A DNA stretch of 64,000 nt from Selenomonas sp. oral taxon 920 (GTDB taxonomy: Bacteria > Bacillota > Negativicutes > Selenomonadales > Selenomonadaceae). Shown here piece by piece: positions 1 to 8,182 of the stretch. The notes under the pieces were generated by a model. It had not been told where the DNA came from. It worked only from the letters and a program-made list of their open reading frames with translations, and did not search any database. The stretch covers positions 719,501-783,500 of the forward strand of contig NZ_CP017042.1 of the NCBI RefSeq assembly GCF_001717585.1, in the 5' to 3' direction. The position numbers and the translations under genes are program-made. Numbering within the stretch: position 1 is the stretch's first letter; each line of letters opens with the position of its first letter.

Positions 1-3
1 TGA

Positions 4-32
4 TTGACAAGAGATCTTGTAAACCATATAAT
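4..32 (+). promoter_or_regulatory. consensus sigma-70 promoter upstream of the M20 amidohydrolase
   Basis: A perfect TTGACA (4-9) and a perfect TATAAT (27-32) are separated by 17 bases. The spacer holds a small dyad, ACAAG-AGAT-CTTGT (7-20), overlapping the -35 box and possibly an operator half-site pair. Transcription would start near 39 and run into the amidohydrolase at 79. Confidence 0.7.
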
Positions 33-78
33 GCAGATATTGCATAGCAGATATATATGAAATTGAAAGCGTGGAACT

Positions 79-1221
79 ATGGAAAGTGTCGAACAGATCA
101 AAGAGTACATTGCAGCAGAATTTCAATGGTTTCATCGTCATCCGGAACTTTCCTATGAAGAAGTGGAGACGACGAAGCGCATTCGGACATCTTTGGAGCG
201 CGCGGGGATTCGTATTCTGGATCTTTCTCTGAAGACGGGGCTTGTCGCGGAGGTGGGCGCGGGGGAGACAGTTGTTGCGCTGCGCAGTGATATTGACGCG
301 CTGCCCATCGAGGAACAGACCAATCTGCCGTATCGTTCGGAGAACGCGGGTCGGATGCACGCCTGCGGTCACGACTTTCACATCTCCTCGGTGCTCGGAG
401 CGGCACTTTTGCTTAAACAGCGTGAGGCGGAGCTCACAGGGCGTGTGCGGCTCTTCTTTCAGCCGGCAGAGGAGGCACCGGGCGGCGCGAAGGTACTCAT
501 TGAAGCGGGAGCATTGCAGGATGTCGCGGCAATCTTTGGGCTGCACGCATCTCCTCTCCTTGAGGTCGGTACGGTCGGGATTTCAGAGGGGGCAGTCATG
601 GCGGCAGTGGATCGCTTCGTGTTCCGCTTCCGCGGCAGGGGGGCACATGCCGCTCATCCCGAGGCAGGTGTGGATCCGATCCCGCTCACGGCGGCGTTTG
701 TGCAATCGGTACAGACGGTCATTGCACGCAACCTCAGTCCGTTTTCGGCAGGGCTTGTGAGCGTCACACACATCACGGCGGGGAATACATGGAATGTCAT
801 TCCTGCTGAGGCACTTGTCGAGGGCACAACGCGCAGCATGGATGTACAGGATCGTGCGCTGATCCGTACGCGTGTCTGTGCATTGGCGGAGCAGTTGGCA
901 GCAGCATACGGTGCTGCCGTGGAGACGGAATGGTATGAAGGGCCTCCGGCAACGGTCAACGATGGCTTTTGGGCATCCTTTGCCGAGGAGACGGCAAAGG
1001 GGTGTGCACTGCACGTTGTTCCCGCGCCCAAGTCTTTGACCGGTGAGGACTTCGCCTTCTATCAGGAGAGAGTACCGGGGGTGTTCGTTCTCGTCGGTAC
1101 AGGGCTTGCACCTGCTCTCCACAATCCGGGCTTTCGCGTCGACCCGCGTGCACTTGCGCCGACAGCGGACTATCTGGCGCAGCTTGTGTGCACGGCGCTC
1201 AGCAAGGTGAAGGGGTGCTGA
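79..1221 (+). CDS. M20 family metallopeptidase (amidohydrolase)
   Basis: The 380-residue protein resembles the M20D amidohydrolases (hippurate hydrolase, N-acyl-amino-acid or IAA-amide hydrolase type), which cleave N-acyl amino acids with a two-metal centre in the cytoplasm. The metal-binding CGHD motif is at residues 96-99 and the PAEE segment with the catalytic and metal-binding glutamates is near residue 130. A lid/dimerisation domain follows, and a late GEDF segment supplies further active-site residues. Length is normal for the family. It is a single-gene unit behind a strong consensus promoter, with a palindromic terminator after it. Substrate cannot be read from the sequence. Confidence 0.9.
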   Translation: MESVEQIKEYIAAEFQWFHRHPELSYEEVETTKRIRTSLERAGIRILDLSLKTGLVAEVGAGETVVALRSDIDALPIEEQTNLPYRSENAGRMHACGHDFHISSVLGAALLLKQREAELTGRVRLFFQPAEEAPGGAKVLIEAGALQDVAAIFGLHASPLLEVGTVGISEGAVMAAVDRFVFRFRGRGAHAAHPEAGVDPIPLTAAFVQSVQTVIARNLSPFSAGLVSVTHITAGNTWNVIPAEALVEGTTRSMDVQDRALIRTRVCALAEQLAAAYGAAVETEWYEGPPATVNDGFWASFAEETAKGCALHVVPAPKSLTGEDFAFYQERVPGVFVLVGTGLAPALHNPGFRVDPRALAPTADYLAQLVCTALSKVKGC

Positions 1222-1273
1222 CCGAATTTATGGATGGGATGACGCAGTGTCAGAAATGTGACTATCGATAAAT

Positions 1274-1301
1274 AAAAACCGCGGCAGCTGCCGCGGTTTT
1301 T
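1274..1301. terminator. bidirectional rho-independent terminator
   Basis: A 28-base perfect palindrome, A5-CCGCGGCAGCTGCCGCGG-T5, between the convergent amidohydrolase (plus) and aldolase (minus). Symmetry and flanking A/T runs suit termination from both sides. Confidence 0.85.
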
Positions 1302-1316
1302 CATATGTTTGAGATG

Positions 1317-2168
1317 TTATGCTTTTCCCGTACTGCCGAGGACATCCATTTTCTGCATGACGTACGCCTGAACCTCTTTCATGCCTTGTGCAGCATATTT
1401 CTTTGGGTCAAAGGCGTCCGGATGTTCCTGCATATATGCCTTGATGCCACGCGTGAAGGCGATGCGCAGGTCCGTTGCGTAGTTGACCTTGCAGATGCCG
1501 CGGCTAATGCAGTCACGAACCTGCTCATCGGGAACGCCGGAAGTTCCGTGCATGACGAGAGGGATATCAACAACGGAACGAATGGCGCTCAGGCAATCCA
1601 CATTGACGCAGGGCGTTCCCTTGTAGACGCCGTGTGAGGTGCCGATACCGACGGCAAGAAAATCTACGTTTGTGCGTTTGACGAACTCTGCGGCTTCGTC
1701 AGGATCTGTGTATGGACTGCCGTCCTCATTTTCGAGATCGTCCTCTTTTCCGCCAACCTTTCCAAGTTCTCCCTCTACGGGAATATTTCCGGGGTGGCAG
1801 GCATCCGTTACAGTTTTTGTAAGTGCAATATTGTCAGCAAAGGGGAGCTTTGAGCCGTCGATCATGATGGAGGTGTAGCCGGCGCGATAGGCCTGCATTG
1901 CCATATTGAGGCTGTCGCCATGATCTAAATGCATCACGACAGGAATTTTTGTCCGTTCGGCAGCTGCACGTACATTTGCAAGATAGTAATCCAGCCCCGC
2001 AAAACGGATGGTACCTGGTGTCGTCTGCATAATGACAGGGGAGGATGTCTCCTCTGCGGCGGCGAGTACCGCCATGACCATTTCCATATTCTCCACGTTG
2101 AATGCACCGACCGCGTAGCCGCCTTTCTGCGCATCGAGCAGAAGCTCCTTACTTGTTACGAGTGGCAT
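1317..2168 (-). CDS. fba: class II ketose-bisphosphate aldolase
   Basis: This 283-residue protein is a zinc-dependent class II aldolase of the FbaA/GatY/KbaY group, splitting fructose-1,6- or tagatose-1,6-bisphosphate into DHAP and glyceraldehyde-3-phosphate. The N-terminal AFNVENMEM segment, the zinc-site HLDHGD (80-85), the GTSHG.YKG phosphate/zinc loop near 175 and MHGTSG near 205 are all present. It is the last gene of the rpiR-fruBC-fruK-fba set; its ATG directly follows the kinase stop. The preceding 1-phosphofructokinase makes fructose-1,6-bisphosphate, so fructose bisphosphate is the likeliest substrate, but GatY-like tagatose use cannot be excluded. Confidence 0.9.
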   Translation of the reverse strand: MPLVTSKELLLDAQKGGYAVGAFNVENMEMVMAVLAAAEETSSPVIMQTTPGTIRFAGLDYYLANVRAAAERTKIPVVMHLDHGDSLNMAMQAYRAGYTSIMIDGSKLPFADNIALTKTVTDACHPGNIPVEGELGKVGGKEDDLENEDGSPYTDPDEAAEFVKRTNVDFLAVGIGTSHGVYKGTPCVNVDCLSAIRSVVDIPLVMHGTSGVPDEQVRDCISRGICKVNYATDLRIAFTRGIKAYMQEHPDAFDPKKYAAQGMKEVQAYVMQKMDVLGSTGKA

Positions 2169-3089
2169 TTATTTTACCCTCCTTACCTGAATATCTTTTT
2201 TGTATTCGTCCACCCTTGACAGGGTTCCGAGAGCATTGCTCTCGGCGACGTTTGCACCGACAGCCGCCATGTTTTTCAACGCATCTGCTACGTTCTCCGG
2301 ATGCTCCAGCCATATGCTCAGGAATGCGGCGAGTGCCGCATCTCCTGCACAGGCAGAACTGAGCAGCTGAATGGGGCGTGCCGAGGCGAAATAGACTGCA
2401 TTGCCGTTAGAGAAATATGCACCGTGCTCACCAAGTGTGAGCAGTACGTTTTGTGCTCCTTCGGCATGAAGAAAGGAAAGCGCCTCTGTTATGTCTTGTT
2501 CTGTCTTGACTCGGATGCCGAAGATTTTTTCCAACTCTTCGTCATTTGGCTTGATCAGAAGCGGATTCCAGTGCAGGAGATCGCGCAGCTTTGCGGAGCT
2601 GATATCCAGTATGATGCGGATACCCCGTTCGCGGCAGATGTCAAAAATTTCATCGTAGTAGGATGGCTCGATTCCCTGTGGAAGACTTCCGCTGATTGAG
2701 AGGTGTGTCATATCCGTCGCGGCTCGAATACACTCCAACATTTCCTGCTGTTTTTCCCGCGGTACGAGGGCACCGTCGTTTACGAGCTTATACTCCGTTG
2801 TGCCGTCGTTCAGAAAAATATTGATGCGTGTAATGTCGTCGACTATGACGGGAATTACCTCAAACCCTCGTCTGCGGGACTCCTCTACAATATAGCTGCC
2901 GGAGAATCCACCGAAGAATCCCATGATCTTTGACGCTATGCCGAAATGATGCAGAACGAAGCTGACATTGAGCCCCTTTCCATTCGGAGTGTAGACTGCA
3001 TCGAAGGTGCGGTTCACCTTGCGCGGCTCCAAGCCGTTTGTGCAAATATTCATGTCAATGGCAGGGTTCGTTGTCAATGTATAGATCAT
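2169..3089 (-). CDS. fruK: 1-phosphofructokinase (PfkB family)
   Basis: A 306-residue ribokinase/PfkB-fold sugar kinase. The start MIYTLTTNPAIDMNI and the GKGLNVSF segment are typical of 1-phosphofructokinase, which converts fructose-1-phosphate delivered by the PTS to fructose-1,6-bisphosphate. The catalytic PfkB signature lies in the C-terminal third as SSACAGDAALAAF, where the usual GAGD appears as CAGD. Gene order (PTS permease, this kinase, aldolase) matches a fructose operon. A tagatose-6-phosphate kinase (LacC) is the alternative within the same family. Confidence 0.88.
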   Translation of the reverse strand: MIYTLTTNPAIDMNICTNGLEPRKVNRTFDAVYTPNGKGLNVSFVLHHFGIASKIMGFFGGFSGSYIVEESRRRGFEVIPVIVDDITRINIFLNDGTTEYKLVNDGALVPREKQQEMLECIRAATDMTHLSISGSLPQGIEPSYYDEIFDICRERGIRIILDISSAKLRDLLHWNPLLIKPNDEELEKIFGIRVKTEQDITEALSFLHAEGAQNVLLTLGEHGAYFSNGNAVYFASARPIQLLSSACAGDAALAAFLSIWLEHPENVADALKNMAAVGANVAESNALGTLSRVDEYKKDIQVRRVK

Positions 3090-3132
3090 GAGCGCGCTCC
3101 TTCCATCTCTCGAATGTTAGCGCAAATCATGC

Positions 3133-4521
3133 TTACTCCTGTTCCGGTTTTTTCCTTGTGAGACCATAAATCACAGCTCCGACCAAAGAGCCGATAAAAA
3201 TGCAGAGCACCCATGCGATTGGCTGATCTACGAGTGCGAGAATCAGGAAACCGCCGTGCGGGGCAGGAACCTGGATCTTCATCATATAGGTCAGAACCGC
3301 CGAGATGGACGAGCCCAGCATGAGAATCGGGAGAACTGTCAGCGGCGACTTTGCCGCAAATGGAATTGCTCCCTCCGTGATATGCGTACAGCCTAGAATA
3401 TAGTTGACAAGACCCGCGGCGCGTTCGTTCTTCGTGAACTTATTGCGGAAAATCGTTGTAGCCAGCGCGATGAGGATAGGGGGCGTGATGCAGGCCGCCG
3501 AAACACCGGCCATAAAGTAGTAGTTGCCCTGTCCGAGAAGCAGCGTTCCTGTTACATAGGCCGCCTTGTTGACGGGGCCCCCCATATCGAACGCTGACAT
3601 ACAGCCGATGACGATACCGAGGATGATGGGATTGGAATTCTGCAGATTGGAGAGGAAGTCCATCATTGACGCATTGATTGCCGCAATAGGATCGGCAGTG
3701 AGACACATGATCGCACCAATCACTGCGACACTGACGAGCGGGACGAGGAAGATGGATTTCAGACCTTCAAATTCTTTGGGCAGACCCGACAGGGAACGCA
3801 CGAGGTATTTGCAGAGGTAGCCGGCAAGGAAGCCCCCGAGAATACCTCCAATGAATCCGGAGCCTGTCCCCGCCGCAATGACGCCTGCAACAAAACCGGC
3901 AACAAGACCCGGGCGATTGGCGATGGATTCGGCGATATAGGCCGCGAGGACGGGAACCATGAGCCCCATCGCGTAGCCGCCAATCTGTTTTAAAAGTGCT
4001 GCAGTGGGGTTGTACTGATCCGAGTTCGGATCAAAGGAAAAGATGCCCCAGAGGAATGAGACCGCAATCAGTACGCCGCCCGCGACAACAAACGGGATCA
4101 TGTGCGAGACGCCGTTCATGAGATGCTTGTATATCTCATGTGCAGCTCCCGATTTTCCTTCGAGACGGAACATTTCATCGGTTGCATCTGCCGGCGCTGT
4201 TCCTCCGTATACGGGGACTTTTCCGGACAGGGCATTCTCTACGAGTTCCGCAGCATGCTGAATGCCGTGTCCGACAGAAACCTCCAGTACGGGTTTTCCG
4301 CGGAAACGATCCATTTCCACCTTTTTGTCACAGGCTACAATAATGCAGTCTGCTTCGGCGATCTCTTCCGCTGTCAGTGCATTCTCAACGCCGATGGCAC
4401 CGTTTGTCTCCACCTTTATTTCTGCGCCCGCCGCTTCTGCTGCGCGACGCAGGGCTTCCGCAGCCATAAAGGTATGTGCGATGCCTGTCGGACAACCTGT
4501 GACGCCTAATAGCTTTTTCAT
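3133..4521 (-). CDS. fruA: PTS fructose permease, IIB and IIC domains
   Basis: A 462-residue IIBC permease importing a fructose-type sugar with phosphorylation. Residues 1-100 form a fructose-family IIB domain, with the phosphorylated Cys10 in VTGCPTGIAHTF. After a short linker, about residues 130-455 form the multi-spanning IIC channel. No IIA domain is fused and none is encoded between the regulator and the aldolase, so phosphate must come from a IIA encoded elsewhere. It lies downstream of the RpiR gene, separated by 112 bases holding a strong hairpin. Confidence 0.92.
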   Translation of the reverse strand: MKKLLGVTGCPTGIAHTFMAAEALRRAAEAAGAEIKVETNGAIGVENALTAEEIAEADCIIVACDKKVEMDRFRGKPVLEVSVGHGIQHAAELVENALSGKVPVYGGTAPADATDEMFRLEGKSGAAHEIYKHLMNGVSHMIPFVVAGGVLIAVSFLWGIFSFDPNSDQYNPTAALLKQIGGYAMGLMVPVLAAYIAESIANRPGLVAGFVAGVIAAGTGSGFIGGILGGFLAGYLCKYLVRSLSGLPKEFEGLKSIFLVPLVSVAVIGAIMCLTADPIAAINASMMDFLSNLQNSNPIILGIVIGCMSAFDMGGPVNKAAYVTGTLLLGQGNYYFMAGVSAACITPPILIALATTIFRNKFTKNERAAGLVNYILGCTHITEGAIPFAAKSPLTVLPILMLGSSISAVLTYMMKIQVPAPHGGFLILALVDQPIAWVLCIFIGSLVGAVIYGLTRKKPEQE

Positions 4522-4583
4522 CTGTCTCCTCCACCTTTCTATATATTCCGCTGATTCGGGATATACATCATGGTAAAAGAAAA

Positions 4584-4628
4584 TCTGATGAAAATCTTTT
4601 CGATTTTGGAAAATAGATTTTCATCAGA
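4584..4628 (-). terminator. hairpin between the RpiR gene and fruA
   Basis: A perfect 14-bp stem (4584-4597 with 4615-4628) encloses a 17-base loop. On the minus strand the second arm is followed by TTTTCTTTT, so it looks like a rho-independent terminator or attenuator just after the regulator stop. The stem is AT-rich, and the TCTGATGAAAATCT half-sites could alternatively be an operator for the regulator. Confidence 0.6.
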
Positions 4629-4633
4629 AGATG

Positions 4634-5404
4634 TCAATAATCGTATGAGATTTTGTTTTCGTTCTGCTGTACGAGGTAATCGAGAATCATGCGAGCCATA
4701 ATACTGAGAGCAACGCGGCTGGTGACTTCATACTCCCGAATGGATACATGCTTGTGCTTGAATCCAATCAGAGACTTTGCAGAGTACGGCAGAAGCGGAC
4801 TGTCCTCTGCACAGCAGCAAGTGATGACATCCGCACCCAGAGAGTATGCATTGCGTGCGGATTCGACGAGCTCCTCTGTTTGTCCATTGAGGGAGAAGAT
4901 AATGACAAGCGCAGTGGAGGACAGGTGGTTCGTGATGCTCTTCATGATGTTCGGATCATCCGTCTCCATCACATCGTAGTCGAGCAGCTGTAGTTTCAGA
5001 CTGAATTCCTTTGCGACGTATGAAGTCAGCCCTCTTGCCAAAACGTACACACGAGAGCCCTTTGCCTGTTCGATACGTCGGACAATCTCAAGCAGATTTT
5101 GCAGGGAGATGCGCTCAAGCAGGACCTCCGCTTCGATCAGGGACTTGTTCATGATCTCGTTGATGCTGACGATTGCCCGATCTGTGTTCGGACGCATCAG
5201 TTTGTAGCGCAGCTCGTTGAATCCGTTGATTCCACATTTGCGGATCGCACGGGAAACGGTGGAGGGTGAACTAAAGGTTTCAAAGGCAATGTCAACGATC
5301 GACATACGGGAGAGCTTTGTCTCATTTTGGTTGATATATTTGACAATGGCTTTTTCTGTTTGCGTCAGATTTCCCGCGATTGATTCCGTTATCTCGATGA
5401 TCAT
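4634..5404 (-). CDS. MurR/RpiR family transcriptional regulator
   Basis: The 256-residue protein has an N-terminal RpiR-type helix-turn-helix (about 1-75, with SRMSIVDIAFETFSSPSTVS) and a C-terminal SIS sugar-phosphate-binding domain (about 115-245, with VYVLARGLTSYVAKEF and IIFSLNGQTEELV). Such regulators sense phosphosugars. I place the start at 5404 (MIIEITESIAGN), where AAGGAT lies about 12 bases upstream; the frame stays open further but that part overlaps lgt and looks unrelated. It precedes fruA-fruK-fba on the same strand and probably controls them in response to a fructose phosphate. Confidence 0.88.
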   Translation of the reverse strand: MIIEITESIAGNLTQTEKAIVKYINQNETKLSRMSIVDIAFETFSSPSTVSRAIRKCGINGFNELRYKLMRPNTDRAIVSINEIMNKSLIEAEVLLERISLQNLLEIVRRIEQAKGSRVYVLARGLTSYVAKEFSLKLQLLDYDVMETDDPNIMKSITNHLSSTALVIIFSLNGQTEELVESARNAYSLGADVITCCCAEDSPLLPYSAKSLIGFKHKHVSIREYEVTSRVALSIMARMILDYLVQQNENKISYDY

Positions 5405-5444
5405 TTGTACTGTATCCTTAGGAAACTTCCAATGGTTTGAGCTG

Positions 5445-6284
5445 TTATTTTCCCCGTCTTCCCTTTTTGTGCCGATTGTGTTCCTGTGAGGAGATGTTTT
5501 CCTTCTCTGCCGCAGGCTCTTTCCGCAGTCCCAGCCAGAGAAAAACCGCAAGCGCAACGAATCCGAAGCCGAGGCTGGTCATCTGTGCGCTGGTGAAGAG
5601 CCCGAGGTACTTCTCCGTGTAGTCGCCGCGCAGATATTCGAGTGCGAAGCGCACGAGACTGTAGAGCATGACGTAGAGGGCGAAGCACTGTCCGCGTGCG
5701 TGCCCTCGTGCACGGAAGATGAGCAGCAGGGCAAAGATGACGATGTCGAGCTGTCCCTCCCAGACTTCCGCCGGCCAAAGCGGCTGCGCGCCGTAGGTAT
5801 GGTGGGCGAGGGTGGTCTCGGGGTAGAGAATGCCGAAGCTGCTGCCTGTCGGTGCACCGAAGGCATCTCCGTTGAGGAGGTTCGCACAGCGGCCGAGTGC
5901 CTGCCCAAGGACAATCGCGGGCGCGGCAACGTCCATAAAGTGAATGGTGTCGAGCCCGTGCTTCCGGCTGTAGAGGATGCCGACGAGCACGCCGAGGAAG
6001 ACTCCGCCCTGGATCGCCATGCCGCCCTGCCAGACGTTCAGGATCTCGGTCAGGTGGTGTTGGTAGTAGTCCCAGTCAAAGAAGAAGACATCCCAGAGCC
6101 GCGCACCGAGGAGCCCCGCAATGCCGCAGTAGATGCCGAGATCGGGGATGTGCTTTTCGCAGCCGCGTCCGTCCGCCTTTGCAAGGAAGTAGCCGACGCC
6201 TGTTGCGAGAAGAATTGAGAGGGAGATGACAACACCGTAGGAGCGGATGGGGAAGTCGCCGATGTAAAAGAGATACTGATGCAA
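5445..6284 (-). CDS. lgt: prolipoprotein diacylglyceryl transferase
   Basis: Lgt transfers a diacylglyceryl group from phosphatidylglycerol to the lipobox cysteine of prolipoproteins. The 279-residue polytopic membrane protein shows the family signature GRCANLLNGDAFG near residue 131, where the arginine and asparagine are catalytic, and the early FPIRSYGVVISLSI segment. The C-terminus is a charged tail (about 255-279). It lies 14 bases after the phosphoribosyltransferase gene. Several lipoproteins encoded in this window would be its substrates. Confidence 0.95.
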   Translation of the reverse strand: MHQYLFYIGDFPIRSYGVVISLSILLATGVGYFLAKADGRGCEKHIPDLGIYCGIAGLLGARLWDVFFFDWDYYQHHLTEILNVWQGGMAIQGGVFLGVLVGILYSRKHGLDTIHFMDVAAPAIVLGQALGRCANLLNGDAFGAPTGSSFGILYPETTLAHHTYGAQPLWPAEVWEGQLDIVIFALLLIFRARGHARGQCFALYVMLYSLVRFALEYLRGDYTEKYLGLFTSAQMTSLGFGFVALAVFLWLGLRKEPAAEKENISSQEHNRHKKGRRGK

Positions 6285-6298
6285 GGCGTCCTTCCAAT

Positions 6299-6850
6299 CT
6301 ATTCTGCTTCAAAGAGCGGCAGAGCCTCGAGGAAGATGATGTCTGTCCGCTTTGCAGCGTCACCCTCGGCAAGCACGGCGGCCTGTCCAATGACATGCGC
6401 ACCCGCCTTCTTCGCGAGATTTCCGAGTGCCGTCATGGAGCCTCCTGTGCTGATGACATCGTCGAGGAGGAGCACCTTGCGCCCCTCGATGCGCTCAATG
6501 TCCGTATTCATCAGGTAGAGACGCTGCTTTCCCAGTGTCGTGATGGACTCGTCCTCAACCCAGATGGGATCCTCCATGTATGCCTTGACGGATTTGCGCG
6601 CCGTGATGTAGTAGGGCATTCCGAGCTGGCGTGCAAGCTCCGCCGCGAGGGGGATGCCCTTCGTCTCGGCAGTCATGATGATCTCGGTCTCGGCAGGAAT
6701 TTTTTTGGCGAGTTCGCGCGCGCAGTTTTCGCAGAGTTCGACATCGCCGAGCATGATAAAGCCCGCAATCGCGAGGTTCTCGTTGAGGTTGAGAATGGAG
6801 AGCCTGCGTTTGCAGCCTGCGACGGTGAGATCGTAGAAGCGTTTTGCCAT
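6299..6850 (-). CDS. adenine phosphoribosyltransferase-like protein
   Basis: A 183-residue type I phosphoribosyltransferase. The PRPP-binding motif VLLLDDVISTGGSM is at about 125-138, and the hydrophobic MTAETKGIPLAAELA segment resembles Apt and the related purine salvage or regulatory PRTases. Family members move a base onto PRPP in the cytoplasm. An N-terminal extension with two cysteines (ELCENCA) precedes the core, unlike minimal Apt. It is 2 bases from the aminotransferase gene and 14 from lgt, so part of the same unit. The base substrate is uncertain. Confidence 0.8.
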   Translation of the reverse strand: MAKRFYDLTVAGCKRRLSILNLNENLAIAGFIMLGDVELCENCARELAKKIPAETEIIMTAETKGIPLAAELARQLGMPYYITARKSVKAYMEDPIWVEDESITTLGKQRLYLMNTDIERIEGRKVLLLDDVISTGGSMTALGNLAKKAGAHVIGQAAVLAEGDAAKRTDIIFLEALPLFEAE

Positions 6851-6852
6851 AT

Positions 6853-8166
6853 TCAGAATCCTTTCTCGGTCAGTACGAGTTCCACAGCATTGAGTGCGTC
6901 GTTCACGTTCTCCTCAGTGATGATGAGCGGTGGCTGGAACGCCATGACATTGCGTCCGATGCCGTTCTTGCCGACGATAAAGCCCCTGTTCTTGAGCTCT
7001 TCGAGCACGAGATCCAGTTCGGCGGCGGCAGGGGATTTGTCTGCATGGACGAACTCGGCGCCGACCATCAGCCCCAGTCCGCGCACATCGCCGATGATGG
7101 GATGCCACTTCTGGATCTCACGCAGCCCCGCACGAAGCTGCTTTCCGCGTCGCTCGGCATTCCCCATGAGATCGTGCTCCTCGATATAGCGGATGACCTG
7201 CAGTCCTGCTGTTGTGGAGACGGGGTTGCCGCCGAGGGTCGATGCACCGGGCTTCGTGTAGGTATCTGCGACCTCAGGCGTGGCGATGAATGCGCTGATG
7301 GGTGCACCGTTGCCGAGTGCCTTCGCCATGGTCATAATGTCGGGCGTGACACCGAAATGCTCGATGGCGAACATCCTGCCCGTGCGTGCAAAGCCCGTCT
7401 GCACCTCGTCCGCGATGAAGAGCACGCCGTAGTGGTCGAGAATCTCCTTGACGCGCTTAAAGTAGTTCTTCGGCGGCACGATGATGCCCGCATTGCCCTG
7501 AATCGTCTCGGCGATGAAGGCTGCGGGGCGCCCCGAGGTGACGCTCTTGATCGTCTCCTCGAGCTCGTACGTGCAGTCGATCCCGCACTCCTCGGGAGAG
7601 TGCCTGTGCGGGCAGCGGTAGCAGTAGGGATTTTTGACAAAGTGGATGCCGCCGACGGGATTTGGGTCGGTGCGCCACATGGAGATGCCCGTGAGGCTCA
7701 TCGTGAGCTTCGTGCGTCCGTGGAGCCCCCCGCGCAGGGCAATGAACTCACTGCTGCCCGTGGCGATCTCGGCGAGCAGTGCCGCGCCCTCGTTTGCCTC
7801 CGTGCCCGTGGAGCAGAAAAAGCTCTTTTGGAGTTTTCCCGGCGTAATGCGTGCCAGCTGCTCGGCGAGATTGACGAAGTTCTCCGTGAGGTAGATGTTG
7901 CAGACATGTTGGAGCGTGTTCAGCTGCTCTGTGACTGCATTGTTGATCGCGGGGTTGCAGTGCCCGCAGTTGATGACGGAGACCCCTGCGAAGCAGTCGA
8001 GATACTTCCTGCCCGCACTGTCATAGAGGTACTGCATCTCGCCGCGCACGATCTGGCGCGGTTCACTGTAGAAATGCCCGAGACAGGGCATAATGTATTT
8101 CTGCTTCTTTTCAAGGATGGCGGCAGCGCCGATGTAGCTGTTCTCGTTTGGGGAAACTGTATCCAT
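6853..8166 (-). CDS. class III aminotransferase (aspartate aminotransferase family)
   Basis: This 437-residue PLP enzyme belongs to the class III omega-aminotransferases (GABA, ornithine and alanine-glyoxylate types). The DEVQTGFARTG segment supplies the cofactor aspartate, MAKALGNG the Schiff-base lysine, and GASTLGGNP the phosphate-contacting loop. A cysteine-rich insert (YCYRCPHRH...ECGIDC) around residues 180-200 is typical of the AGXT2-like branch. It starts 16 bases after the U32 gene ends. The amino donor and acceptor cannot be decided from sequence. Confidence 0.88.
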   Translation of the reverse strand: MDTVSPNENSYIGAAAILEKKQKYIMPCLGHFYSEPRQIVRGEMQYLYDSAGRKYLDCFAGVSVINCGHCNPAINNAVTEQLNTLQHVCNIYLTENFVNLAEQLARITPGKLQKSFFCSTGTEANEGAALLAEIATGSSEFIALRGGLHGRTKLTMSLTGISMWRTDPNPVGGIHFVKNPYCYRCPHRHSPEECGIDCTYELEETIKSVTSGRPAAFIAETIQGNAGIIVPPKNYFKRVKEILDHYGVLFIADEVQTGFARTGRMFAIEHFGVTPDIMTMAKALGNGAPISAFIATPEVADTYTKPGASTLGGNPVSTTAGLQVIRYIEEHDLMGNAERRGKQLRAGLREIQKWHPIIGDVRGLGLMVGAEFVHADKSPAAAELDLVLEELKNRGFIVGKNGIGRNVMAFQPPLIITEENVNDALNAVELVLTEKGF

Positions 8167-8182
8167 GCGTATGCTTTCTAGT

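Noticed and set aside
6844-8181. A 445-codon plus-strand frame over the class III aminotransferase
   Set aside because: It mirrors the minus-strand aminotransferase, whose motifs are complete. No ribosome site or recognisable fold.
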